A stretch of DNA of 46,866 nucleotides. Source: Polaromonas sp. Lineage in GTDB: Bacteria > Pseudomonadota > Gammaproteobacteria > Burkholderiales > Burkholderiaceae_C. Below, piece after piece: positions 21,234 to 31,653 of the stretch (its first letter is position 1; every line of letters begins with the position of its first letter). The position numbers and the translations under genes are program-made. The DNA lies in assembly GCF_018780625.1 (NCBI RefSeq), contig NZ_JADMJK010000011.1:1-46866 (forward strand), read 5' to 3'. The notes under the pieces were generated by a model, which ran no database searches, had not been told where the DNA came from, and was given only the letters and a program-made list of their open reading frames with translations.

Positions 21234-22238
21234 ATGGAATCCATTCAAGTCGTTCCCCAGGCGCCCACCTTCACGCTGCCCCTCGCCAAGGTGCGAAGTG
21301 TCTACCAGCTCGCCGACGTTGAAAGCAAGCTGGGCAAGCTGCAACACAGCGACGCACGCGAGCACGACAGCTTGCGCAACACCTACGAGCGCATGCTGGA
21401 GCGCGGCCCCGAGCGCTTTCAGATGAAGCCAAGCGGCATCCCCGAGATGGCGCCCCTGTATGACGCGCTGCCCAACTTCACCGACGTTCTCGACGACGTG
21501 CGGCGCCATGTGGCGCTGAGCCACGACAGCACCGACGGCCTGGAGGTCACGCCCATGCTGCTGCTGGGCGCGCCCGGCATCGGCAAGACGCACTTCGCCC
21601 GGCAGATGGCCGACCTGATCGGCACCGGGATGAACCTGGTGTCGATGGGCTCGCTCACGGCTGGCTGGCTGCTGTCGGGCTCGGCGTCCCAGTGGAAAGG
21701 GGCCAAGCCAGGCAAGGTGTTCGAGTCGCTGGTGGACGGCCAATACGCCAACCCGGTGATCGTGATTGACGAGATTGACAAGGCCGCCAGCGACGCCCAG
21801 TACGACCCGCTGGGCGCCCTGTACAGCCTGCTTGAGCACGACACGGCCTGCTCGTTTGTGGACGAGTTTGCGGAGGTGCCCATCGACGCGAGCCAGGTGC
21901 TGTGGATCACGACGGCCAACGATGCGCGCGGCATTCCCAACCCGATCCTGAACCGGATGAATGTGTTCGAGATCCAGCCGCTCACGCCCGCCCAGGCGCG
22001 ACACATCGCCCTGCGGCTCTACCAGGCCATCCGCTCCAGCCACGACTGGGGCTCGCGGTTTGATGAAGCGCCCAGCGATGACTTGCTCGACAAGCTGGCC
22101 ACGCTGGTGCCCCGCGAAATGCGCCGGGCCCTGATGGCGGCGTTTGGCAACGCACGGCTGGCCAGCCGGGGCCTGCTGCAGGTCGACGACCTGCCACGCG
22201 GCGCAGCCAGCAAGGGCAGGATCGGGTTTGTGCAATAG
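21234..22238 (+). CDS. AAA+ ATPase, Lon-like ATPase domain without protease
   Basis: 334 aa from the ATG at 21234, with AAGGAG 7 nt upstream (preferred over the in-frame ATG at 21198). Walker A GAPGIGKTHFAR is near residue 112, Walker B VIVIDEIDKA near residue 178, sensor 1 WITTAND near residue 223, and RRALMAAFGNARL supplies the C-terminal sensor 2 helix region. The core resembles the ATPase of Lon proteases, but no protease domain or Ser/Lys dyad follows. A remodelling or chaperone ATPase is the best reading; the partner is unknown. It runs convergently into the AEC gene with a 9-bp gap. Confidence 0.82.
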   Translation: MESIQVVPQAPTFTLPLAKVRSVYQLADVESKLGKLQHSDAREHDSLRNTYERMLERGPERFQMKPSGIPEMAPLYDALPNFTDVLDDVRRHVALSHDSTDGLEVTPMLLLGAPGIGKTHFARQMADLIGTGMNLVSMGSLTAGWLLSGSASQWKGAKPGKVFESLVDGQYANPVIVIDEIDKAASDAQYDPLGALYSLLEHDTACSFVDEFAEVPIDASQVLWITTANDARGIPNPILNRMNVFEIQPLTPAQARHIALRLYQAIRSSHDWGSRFDEAPSDDLLDKLATLVPREMRRALMAAFGNARLASRGLLQVDDLPRGAASKGRIGFVQ

Positions 22239-22247
22239 CGTGGGGCG

Positions 22248-23222
22248 CTATTTCAGCAGCGCCACCGCCGCCGGAAAGCTGAAAAATGCCAGCACCGTCG
22301 ACAGCAAAATAATCCGCGCGATGCGCCCGTTGTCGGCGCCAAAGCGCTCGGCCAGCAGGGCGACATTGCTGGCGCTGGGCAGCGCGGCCAGCAGCACCGC
22401 CACGGTCAGCGTGAAGCGGTCCAGCGGCAGGCCGAGCGCGATGGCGGCCAGGCCCAAGCTGCCGACCAGCACCGGGTGAAGCACCAGCTTTATAAGCACA
22501 ACAGGCACATAGTCGGCCATGGGCGTGCGCGAGTCGCTATTCATTTGTGATCGCGCCAGCACCGCACCAATGGTGAACAGCGCCACCGGCGACGCCGCAT
22601 CAGCGAGCAGGCTGACGGTGGCCATGAGGGGCGTGGGCAGCGCAAAGCCCACCCCTGAAGCCAGCGTGCCCAGCGCAATGGCCCAGGGCAGCGGGTTGAG
22701 CACCACGCCCTTGAGCGCCATGCGCGCCGCCCTGGCTGCGCCGTGCTCGTCGGCGCCATCGAGCTGCGACAGCGCAATGCAGAGCGACGAGGTGATCACC
22801 ATGTCCACCATGATGGTCACAATGGCCGGGCCCGCAGCCTGGGCACCCAGCAAGGCCACCAGCAGCGGCACGCCCATGAAGCCGGTATTGGGAAAGGCCG
22901 CCACCAGCGCGCCAAACGACGCGTCGTTCCAGTCCATCCGGCCTTTGCGCGTCAGCCAGATCGTCAAGCCCACCACCAGCATCGCGCACAGCAGGTAGAC
23001 CGCCACCAGACTGCCATTGAGCAATTGCTCGATCGGCGTGTTGGCGCCAAAACGGTAGAGCATGCAGGGCAGCGCGAAATAAAGCACAAAGCCGTTGAGC
23101 CCGGGAATAGCGTCAAGGGGCAGCATGCGCCGACGGGCTGCGACATAGCCGGCCAGCACGAGCGAAAAAAAGGGAAAGGTGACCAGGAAAATGCTTAGCA
23201 CGGGGGGTATTGTCACCGGCAA
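22248..23222 (-). CDS. AEC-family membrane transporter (auxin efflux carrier type)
   Basis: Up to 324 aa from a TTG at 23222; GTG starts at 23216 and 23201 are equally plausible, and the last gives VLSIFLVTFPFFSLVL, a good first membrane helix. About ten hydrophobic segments occur, with the family hallmarks GFVLYFALPCMLYRFG near residue 45, AAFPNTGFMGVPLLVALLG near residue 110, and LAALPSASNVALLAERFG near residue 285. Bacterial AEC proteins move organic acids such as malonate or malate; the substrate is unknown here. The gene is transcribed away from rep. Confidence 0.87.
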   Translation of the reverse strand: MPVTIPPVLSIFLVTFPFFSLVLAGYVAARRRMLPLDAIPGLNGFVLYFALPCMLYRFGANTPIEQLLNGSLVAVYLLCAMLVVGLTIWLTRKGRMDWNDASFGALVAAFPNTGFMGVPLLVALLGAQAAGPAIVTIMVDMVITSSLCIALSQLDGADEHGAARAARMALKGVVLNPLPWAIALGTLASGVGFALPTPLMATVSLLADAASPVALFTIGAVLARSQMNSDSRTPMADYVPVVLIKLVLHPVLVGSLGLAAIALGLPLDRFTLTVAVLLAALPSASNVALLAERFGADNGRIARIILLSTVLAFFSFPAAVALLK

Positions 23223-23289
23223 TTCCGGGGCGGGCTTGACTGGCTATGATGCCGTCTGGCTCTTTTAAACTTTTCAGCGTCTCCCCCGC

Positions 23290-25410
<2,121 letters not shown>

Positions 25411-25783
25411 CACTTCAACACGAACGTGTTGGAACATGACTGCGCCCTGGTTTTGGCGGGGTTGCGTATGCCGCGGGTGGCGCTGGAGGTGCAGGTGGTT
25501 CTGGAGGCTCTGGAGACGCTAGCGCGGGTGGTGGCGCAGGCGGTGGCACTATGACCCAAAGCAAGGATCAGACGCAGCAGCAGACTCGGGCGCAAACCCG
25601 GGATCAACTCAAAGCCCTGTAGCAGGCAGCCGGCAAGGCCGATTCCGCAACCGCGATGACCCCAAACCGGCTGAGCGGGGTTGAGCGAATCGGTGTTTGC
25701 CCGCCAACAGGCCGTTGGGCGCGTGCGGTGGAGGCGGGGCTTGCCTGGCGCCTGGCGGCCTCAATGCCTCCCCGCAAGTGACA
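25411..25783. other. Gene-poor stretch after rep
   Basis: This 373-bp gap holds a short inverted repeat (CAACACG at 25416-25422 and CGTGTTG at 25425-25431), a Gly-rich reading-frame remnant at 25440-25622, and about 160 bp before the DUF3616 gene in which I see nothing definite. Confidence 0.5.
25440..25622 (+). pseudogene. Gly-rich C-terminal protein remnant lacking a start
   Basis: This frame opens right after a TGA at 25437 and ends with TAG at 25620-25622. It encodes a strikingly ordered Ala/Gly/Ser tract (YAAGGAGGAGGSGGSGDA and GGGAGGGTM) followed by a Gln/Arg/Thr-rich tail (TQSKDQTQQQTRAQTRDQ). No convincing start codon or ribosome-binding site precedes the Gly-rich part. An ATG at 25551 could open a 23-residue peptide. 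It looks like the 3' end of a repetitive surface or cell-wall-type protein that has lost its 5' part. It could also be chance in GC-rich DNA. Confidence 0.35.
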
Positions 25784-26716
25784 ATGCCTGTCATGACGCA
25801 CAACGCTCTTCCCACATTTTTGCCGCTGACGGGTCTGTATGAGCCCTCTGCCATCCAGCAGCTTCCAGACGGGCGCTTCCTGGTGGTTGAGGATGAAAAG
25901 GCGCATGCTTTCAGCTTGGTCAGCCTTGGCGCGAGCGGGGTGGTCAAGCGCACGGCGCTGCGCCCGGGATGGTTTGAATCGGGTGACGCCTTCTGGAAGC
26001 TGGACGACCTGGAGGGGCTGGCGCTCGATACCTCGGGTTTTATCTACGCGGTCACCTCGCATTCACGCAACGACGACGGCGCTGAAAAGAAGTCGCGCGA
26101 CAAACTGGTGCGCTTTCGAATTGACGCAGACCGCGTGGTCGCGCCTGCCGTGGTGGGTGGCTTGAAGCGCGCGTTGGTGGCTGTACACCCCGTTCTGGCG
26201 GCTGCGGCGAAGGCTCAGGACGTCAAGTCTGGCGGGGGGCTCAACATCGAGGCGCTGGAGATCACCCCTGACGGGCAGCGACTGCTGATCGGATTTCGCA
26301 GTCCGTTGCAGGACGGTTGCGCCCTGATCGCCAGCGTTGAAAATCCCGCCGCGATGTTTGACGCAGACGAGGCGCCACAGATTTCGCCCATTTTGCAGGC
26401 CCTGGACCTGGACGGGCACGGGATTCGCGGCATGTCGTTCATCGCCGCGCTGGGCGGCTACCTGCTGATCAGCGGCCCCGCATCCCGCGCGCGCAATGCG
26501 TTCTCGCTCTGGTTCTGGAGCGGCCAGCCCGGCGCGTCGGCGCACCGCGTCACGGTGCCAGGCTTGCTGGGCCTGGAGCACGCCGAAGGCGTCAGTCCGG
26601 CGGTCATCAATGGCGCGCCGCATATCGTCATCGTGAGCGACGACGGCAACCGAAAAGAGGGGCAATTTGCCCGTTTTCTGCTGCTCGACCCAGGGCAGTT
26701 GCAGAGGGCACCCTGA
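25784..26716 (+). CDS. DUF3616 family protein
   Basis: 310 aa from the ATG at 25784 (an ATG 9 nt later is an alternative). Beta-propeller-like repeats are visible: LTGLYEPSAIQQLPDGRFLV, then DLEGLALDTSGFIYAVTSHS, NIEALEITPDGQRLLIGFRS, and HAEGVSPAVINGAPHIVIVS. These conserved stretches fit DUF3616, whose role is unknown. No signal peptide is evident, so a cytoplasmic place is likely. Confidence 0.75.
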   Translation: MPVMTHNALPTFLPLTGLYEPSAIQQLPDGRFLVVEDEKAHAFSLVSLGASGVVKRTALRPGWFESGDAFWKLDDLEGLALDTSGFIYAVTSHSRNDDGAEKKSRDKLVRFRIDADRVVAPAVVGGLKRALVAVHPVLAAAAKAQDVKSGGGLNIEALEITPDGQRLLIGFRSPLQDGCALIASVENPAAMFDADEAPQISPILQALDLDGHGIRGMSFIAALGGYLLISGPASRARNAFSLWFWSGQPGASAHRVTVPGLLGLEHAEGVSPAVINGAPHIVIVSDDGNRKEGQFARFLLLDPGQLQRAP

Positions 26717-26920
26717 GGCTGTTGATGCAGCCAGGAAGCCGCCAGTGGTTTGTCACTCAGGCAGGCCCGGCGGGAAACGCGCATTTATGCGATAGTGCAC
26801 CTTATCGCCAACTTGGCGTTTTTTATCGCCCTGGCACCCCAGCATGCTGATGCGGCGCATCGTCCACCAGCAAACTACCGGGCTGACCCTGCCTGGAACT
26901 GCCAAGACAGACACTCATCA

Positions 26921-27421
26921 ATGACGTTCAACGATCTCCGAATTGCTATTTTTTTTATAGCAATAAACTCAACTCCATTGTGGGCTACAGCACAAAACAA
27001 TCAAGCACCAGCATGCACTGACCAGCATGAACTGAAAGCCGCCCAGCTATACGGCATGTGGGCCGTGCGCTTTAGCAACCCGCCCGCCGGCCTGCCCACC
27101 CAGGCCACCTTGCGGCTGCAGCAGCATGCCGAATTCACCGAAAGCCTGGCCGGCCTGGTCACCCGCGACCTCGGGGCCGCGGCGGGCTCACCGGCCATCG
27201 CCAGCCATGCCAACCAGGCCGCGCTGGCCGGCGACCTCGAAGATGGCCGGCTACTGCTGCTGGACGAGTCTTCTGACCGGATCAGCATTACCGGCACCTG
27301 GAACGGGGAACTCATCGAGGGTTCGTGCGGCAAGCAGTTTCAGGGCAGCTGGAAAGACACCAGCCGCAGCGCTGCCGACAACGCACCCGACGTGCCTTTT
27401 ACCCTCACCAAACTCCCCTGA
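26921..27421 (+). CDS. Hypothetical secreted protein
   Basis: 166 aa from the ATG at 26921. The signal peptide is IAIFFIAINSTPLWATA, and the mature protein contains KAAQLYGMWAVRF near residue 42, TLRLQQHAEFTESLAGLV, and LTGTW-like SITGTWNGELIEGSCGKQF near the end: repeated short strands with GxW turns suggesting a small beta-barrel. Two Cys residues (near 31 and 133) could form a disulfide. It sits 15 bp upstream of the phospholipase gene in the same direction, suggesting a common transcript. The family is not recognised. Confidence 0.7.
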   Translation: MTFNDLRIAIFFIAINSTPLWATAQNNQAPACTDQHELKAAQLYGMWAVRFSNPPAGLPTQATLRLQQHAEFTESLAGLVTRDLGAAAGSPAIASHANQAALAGDLEDGRLLLLDESSDRISITGTWNGELIEGSCGKQFQGSWKDTSRSAADNAPDVPFTLTKLP

Positions 27422-27436
27422 CCAACGGCTACCCTG

Positions 27437-28654
27437 ATGACCCTGAAACGACCGACGCTGGCCCCGCGCCAGCTATGCACCCACCTGATGGCCGCCGGCT
27501 TGCTGGCGGGCGGACTGGCGCAGGCCCAAAGCGCACCCGCCCCCGCCGATTCGCCCGCCAGCGCGTCCAACACCGGCTGGCAAGCCTGCCAGATCCTGAA
27601 GGCCGACGCCACGGCGCAACTGGCTTGCTTTCAGCAATGGGCCGATTCGCAGTCGCGCACCGACCGGCCCGCGCCCTCACTCACCACGGTGCCCGCCGAT
27701 ACCGCCACCGGCCAGCCGGAGACGCAGATATTGCTGCTGCCCACACTGAACACCGAGTCGCCGGATGGCAAACCGATAGGCTGCAAAAACAGCCGCTACT
27801 CCGAACTCTCCAAATTCTGGGAACTGCAGCGCGGCACCGACTGCGACACCTTTTCGCTGCGCGGCTACCGGCCCATTTCGCTGGCCGTGGTCGGTTCCAA
27901 TAGCGTCAACGTGCAACCCTCGTCGCCGGCGGCCGACCACACGGCCCTGACCGCCCTGCCCTACAAGCGCACCGAAAATAAAATCCAGCTCTCTGTGCGC
28001 TTCAAGGTTGCCAAAGGCATGCTCAAAAGCAGCGACGGCGAAGGCAGCGACCACGACTCGCTATGGTTTGGCTACACCCAGAAGAGCTACTGGCAGCTGT
28101 TCAGCGCGGGCCTGTCACGGCCGTTTCGCGTCACAGACCACGAACCCGAGGTCATCTATATCTACCCGCATCAGATCCCGCTGGGCGGGGGCTGGAGCTA
28201 CCGGCTTTCGGGCGCGGGGCTGGTGCACCAGTCCAACGGGCAGGCGCTACCGCTGTCGCGCAGCTGGAACCGCACCTACCTGATGGGCGCGGCCGAGAAA
28301 GTGCTGGGCCAGGAGTCCAGCCTGATGCTGCAGGGCCGGGTCTGGCGCCGCCTGCGCGAGTCCTCGGGCAATGACGACAACCCCGGCATCGAAAACTACG
28401 TGGGCCGGGCCGAGCTGACCGGCAACTGGCAAATCAACAAATCCAACACCGTGGGCGTGACGCTGCGGCATTCGCTGCGCAGCGAGGCCCGAGGCTCCAC
28501 GCAGCTTGACTGGCTGATGGCGCCCGCATCGTCACCCAACTACACCGGCCTGCGCTACCACCTGCAGTTGTTCAGCGGCTATGGCGACAGCCTGCTCGAC
28601 TACAACCGAAAGCGCCAGGTGCTGAGTGTTGGAATGAGCCTGGTGGACTGGTAG
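27437..28654 (+). CDS. pldA: Outer-membrane phospholipase A
   Basis: 405 aa. A signal peptide (LMAAGLLAGGLAQA-Q) and an N-terminal extension of about 130 residues precede the OMPLA barrel. The catalytic signature is GLVHQSNGQALPLSRSWNRT near residue 262: His and Ser of the HxSNG motif, with Asn in SWNR completing the triad known from E. coli PldA. It hydrolyses phospholipids that reach the outer leaflet of the outer membrane, using Ca2+ and dimerising when membrane order is lost. The protein is about 115 residues longer than E. coli PldA because of the N-terminal region. Confidence 0.92.
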   Translation: MTLKRPTLAPRQLCTHLMAAGLLAGGLAQAQSAPAPADSPASASNTGWQACQILKADATAQLACFQQWADSQSRTDRPAPSLTTVPADTATGQPETQILLLPTLNTESPDGKPIGCKNSRYSELSKFWELQRGTDCDTFSLRGYRPISLAVVGSNSVNVQPSSPAADHTALTALPYKRTENKIQLSVRFKVAKGMLKSSDGEGSDHDSLWFGYTQKSYWQLFSAGLSRPFRVTDHEPEVIYIYPHQIPLGGGWSYRLSGAGLVHQSNGQALPLSRSWNRTYLMGAAEKVLGQESSLMLQGRVWRRLRESSGNDDNPGIENYVGRAELTGNWQINKSNTVGVTLRHSLRSEARGSTQLDWLMAPASSPNYTGLRYHLQLFSGYGDSLLDYNRKRQVLSVGMSLVDW

Positions 28655-28734
28655 ATGGCAGGTGGCAGGTCCTGGCTGTGCGGCCGCTGCCGCTTGGCCT
28701 TAAGCTAGACGCATGATTTCCAGCGCCCCGCCCC

Positions 28735-30048
28735 ATGCTTGACCCCTCCGATTTCGTCGTGGGCAGCATCATCGCTGGCCTGCTGCTGATCGCCATGACG
28801 CTGGCCGGCTCCTTCATTGCGCGCTTGCCGCTGAGTGCCGCCATGCTCTACCTGGGCGCGGGTGTGGCAATTGGCCCGATGGGCCTGGGGCTGATCAAGC
28901 TCAACGCATTGACCAACGTGGTGATGCTGGAGCGGCTGACCGAAGTGGCAGTGCTGATCTCGCTGTTCACCGCGGGCATGAAGCTGGAACTGCCGCTGAC
29001 CAACCGGCGCTGGCGCATTCCGGTGCAACTGGCCACGCTGTCCATGCTGGTCACGGTGGGGGCCGTGACGGCGCTGGGCGTGTATGGCTTGGGCTTGTCC
29101 CTGGGCGCCTCGGTGCTGCTGGGAGCGATTCTGGCCCCGACCGACCCGGTGCTGGCCTCTGACGTGCAGGTCGGCGACCCCGGCGACCGTGACCGCCTGC
29201 GCTTTGGCCTGACCGGCGAAGGCGGCCTGAACGACGGCACCGCCTTTCCGTTTGTCATGCTGGGCCTGGGCCTGCTCGGCCTGCATGATCTGGGCGACGG
29301 CGGCTGGCGCTGGTGGACCGTGGATGTGCTGTGGGCAGTGGCGGGCGGCTTGGGCCTGGGCTACCTGATGGGCACGCTGGTCGGCCGCGCCATCATTTAC
29401 CTGCGCATGCGCCACCGCGAAGCACTGGGTTCCAACGAATTCATTGCACTGGGCCTGATTGCGCTGACTTACGGCCTGGCCCTGCTGAGCCTGACCTACG
29501 GATTTTTGGCGGTGTTTGCCGCCGGGCTGGCGCTGCGCCGTGTGCACGAGCACAAAAACGGCCCTGCCGCCCAGCCTTTTCCAGCCCTGAGCACGGCGCA
29601 CCAGGAAGCCTCGGGTGCCCACGCGACCACCCACATGATGAACGAGGTACAGGGCTTTAACATTCAGCTTGAGAGCTTCGTGGAGGTCGGCATTGTGCTG
29701 GCCGTGGGCGTGCTGCTGGCCACCGTCAAGTTTCAGGCCGAGCTGCTGTGGTTCATCCCGGTGCTGTTCCTGGTGATTCGCCCGGCCGCGGTTTACATCG
29801 GCCTGCTGGGCGCGCCCGTCGAAAACACCCACCGCCGCATGATGGCCTGGTTCGGCATTCGCGGCATCGGATCGCTCTATTACCTGCTCTACGCCATCAG
29901 CCACGACATAGAACCGGCGCTAGCCAAGCGACTGCTGTCGATCACGCTGGCCGTGATCGTGGCGTCGGTGATTGCCCACGGCATTTCAGTGACGCCGCTG
30001 ATGCGTCGCTACGAGGCGCGCAAGGCTGCACGGCGGCGCCTGGACTGA
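28735..30048 (+). CDS. Cation:proton antiporter (CPA1, NhaP-type)
   Basis: 437 aa with about 12 hydrophobic segments. Conserved points are LYLGAGVAIGPMGLG near residue 40, ILAPTDPVLASDVQVG near residue 135 (the PTDPV motif of Na+/H+ exchangers), and FGLTGEGGLNDGTAFPFVML near residue 165 with the ND pair thought to bind the ion. FGIRGIGSLYYLLYAI near residue 380 matches the family's RG(I/P)GS segment. It probably exchanges Na+ or K+ for H+ at the inner membrane. The ribosome-binding site is poor. Confidence 0.9.
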   Translation: MLDPSDFVVGSIIAGLLLIAMTLAGSFIARLPLSAAMLYLGAGVAIGPMGLGLIKLNALTNVVMLERLTEVAVLISLFTAGMKLELPLTNRRWRIPVQLATLSMLVTVGAVTALGVYGLGLSLGASVLLGAILAPTDPVLASDVQVGDPGDRDRLRFGLTGEGGLNDGTAFPFVMLGLGLLGLHDLGDGGWRWWTVDVLWAVAGGLGLGYLMGTLVGRAIIYLRMRHREALGSNEFIALGLIALTYGLALLSLTYGFLAVFAAGLALRRVHEHKNGPAAQPFPALSTAHQEASGAHATTHMMNEVQGFNIQLESFVEVGIVLAVGVLLATVKFQAELLWFIPVLFLVIRPAAVYIGLLGAPVENTHRRMMAWFGIRGIGSLYYLLYAISHDIEPALAKRLLSITLAVIVASVIAHGISVTPLMRRYEARKAARRRLD

Positions 30049-30086
30049 GCGCGTCGCGGCTGGAGGGGTGGAGGCCGGCACTGCGC

Positions 30087-30473
30087 TCACAGCCTTTCGA
30101 GCAGCTTTGGCAGAAAAACCGCCAACCCAACCCCGCACGCAGCCACGCTGGCGATCAGGACGGCACCGGCGGCGACATCCTTGGCATCGCGCGCCAGCGC
30201 ACTCCATTGCGGGGAAGCCAGGTCCACCACGAACTCGACGGCGGTGTTGAGCCCTTCGGCACACAGGACCAGGCCCATCGCGAGAATCAACAAGCCCCAT
30301 TCCAGCGAACTGATGTCCAGCCAGTACCCCATGGCGGTGACGGCCAGCACCGCACCGGCATGAATCCGGGCATTCATCTGGGTTGCCAAAAGCCGCTTCA
30401 CGCCGCGTGCGGCATGCCGCACCGAGGCCCAGCGTGATGCCGAGCGCGCGCCAGGCACCGTGTCTGGCTTCAT
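30087..30473 (-). CDS. dgkA: Diacylglycerol kinase
   Basis: 128 aa from the ATG at 30473; an in-frame start 66 nt upstream is less likely. The small integral-membrane kinase has three helices and the hallmark EGLNTAVEFVVDLASPQW followed by ARDAKDVAAGAVLIAS, matching the E. coli DgkA E-x-x-N-[ST]-A-[IV]-E and [AG]-K-D motifs. It phosphorylates diacylglycerol released during lipid recycling. The gene converges with the antiporter gene. Confidence 0.92.
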   Translation of the reverse strand: MKPDTVPGARSASRWASVRHAARGVKRLLATQMNARIHAGAVLAVTAMGYWLDISSLEWGLLILAMGLVLCAEGLNTAVEFVVDLASPQWSALARDAKDVAAGAVLIASVAACGVGLAVFLPKLLERL

Positions 30474-30619
30474 GGCTGGCGCGCATAGCGCTGTTGCGGG
30501 CCGGAAATCAGCGTGCTGGCAGGGGTGCCCGGCAAACATGCGGCGCTGCGCATCGCGGCAAAAAATAAAAATCTCATCGCACGTCCTTTAGTGTGTTTGG
30601 CCGACCGCCGCAACAAGAA

Positions 30620-31561
30620 TCAAGGGGCGGTGGACGCAGTGTGTGCCGGATGCTGGCGCAGGGCCACTTGCTCCCAGGGCGTGATGGGTTGAAGGTGGCG
30701 TTCCAGCCAGTCCAGGAGCATGCGCACACGCGGCAACTCGATTCGGTTGCTTGGCACCAGCGCCTTGAGCCAGAGGGCCGGAATGTTAAACGGCTGCAGG
30801 ATCTCCATCAGCTGGCCGGATCGCAGCGCCTCGTCAACCAGATAGTCACCCATGACCGCAATGCCGTCACCCGCGATCACCGCCTGGCAGATGGCGGCGC
30901 CGTCGTTTGTTTGCAGTTTGGCACGCACCTCAATGCCCACCGGGCCCTGCGGGCTCTCGAATTCCCACCGGGTGCCGGAGGTGGTGAAGACCAGACACTC
31001 GTGATCCACCAGTTCGCCCGGGTGCAGGGGCATGCCCCGGCGCTGCAGGTAAGCGGGCGAGGCGCACACGCGTCTTTTCAGCAGGCACAGCGGCCGGTCC
31101 TGCACATGCCCGTAAAGCTCGGGCCGCGCGCCGATGGCAATGTCAAACCCTTCCTCGACCGGGTTGACGGAGCGGTCTGCCAGCACAATATCCATGCTGA
31201 TCATGGGCTGGCTGCGCAAGAAGCCGTTGAGGATCTCGCTCAGGTACAGAACGCCCAGCGTGGTCGGCACCTTGACCCGGATATGCCCCTCCAGCCCGCC
31301 GCTGGCCCGCGCCATGCCGGACAGCGCGTCATCCACCTGGCGTATCGCATCCCTTACCGTGCGCAGATAGCGGTCGCCAACGTCTGTGAGTGTGAGCTTG
31401 CGCGTGGTGCGTATGAAAAGGGGCGCCTTGATGCGCCATTCCAGCTGATCGATGCGCTTGGAAACCACCGACGGAACGATGCCCAATTGGCGGGCCGCGC
31501 CGGAAAAGCTTCCTGCTTCCGCACTGGCAACGAAAGCTTTGAGGTTGGCGAGTGTGTCCAT
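30620..31561 (-). CDS. LysR-type transcriptional regulator
   Basis: 313 aa. The N-terminal winged helix-turn-helix is standard: LKAFVASAEAGSFSGAARQL, then VPSVVSKRIDQLEWRIKAPL and FIRTTRKLTLTDVG. A type 2 periplasmic-binding-like effector domain follows from about residue 90. It is divergent from the LigW-like gene with a 92-bp spacer, so it most likely controls that cluster in response to its aromatic substrate or a downstream product. A tandem 7-bp repeat lies just in front of its start codon. Confidence 0.9.
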   Translation of the reverse strand: MDTLANLKAFVASAEAGSFSGAARQLGIVPSVVSKRIDQLEWRIKAPLFIRTTRKLTLTDVGDRYLRTVRDAIRQVDDALSGMARASGGLEGHIRVKVPTTLGVLYLSEILNGFLRSQPMISMDIVLADRSVNPVEEGFDIAIGARPELYGHVQDRPLCLLKRRVCASPAYLQRRGMPLHPGELVDHECLVFTTSGTRWEFESPQGPVGIEVRAKLQTNDGAAICQAVIAGDGIAVMGDYLVDEALRSGQLMEILQPFNIPALWLKALVPSNRIELPRVRMLLDWLERHLQPITPWEQVALRQHPAHTASTAP

Positions 31562-31653
31562 GATTTATCGCGAATCGCGAAAGGATTACGAGAAAAATTC
31601 CACATTGTCATCTAGTTTAAACTTAATTACCATGCACGTTATCCAGAAAAGAG
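31562..31653. promoter_or_regulatory. Divergent control region between LysR and the LigW-like gene
   Basis: ATCGCGA occurs twice head to tail at 31567-31573 and 31574-31580, next to the LysR start, and could be the regulator's operator. On the plus side TTGTCA (31605-31610) and TACCAT (31628-31633) are spaced by 17 nt, a possible sigma-70 promoter for the decarboxylase gene. GTTTAAAC, a perfect palindrome, lies between them. The spacing is seen; function is inferred. Confidence 0.4.
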
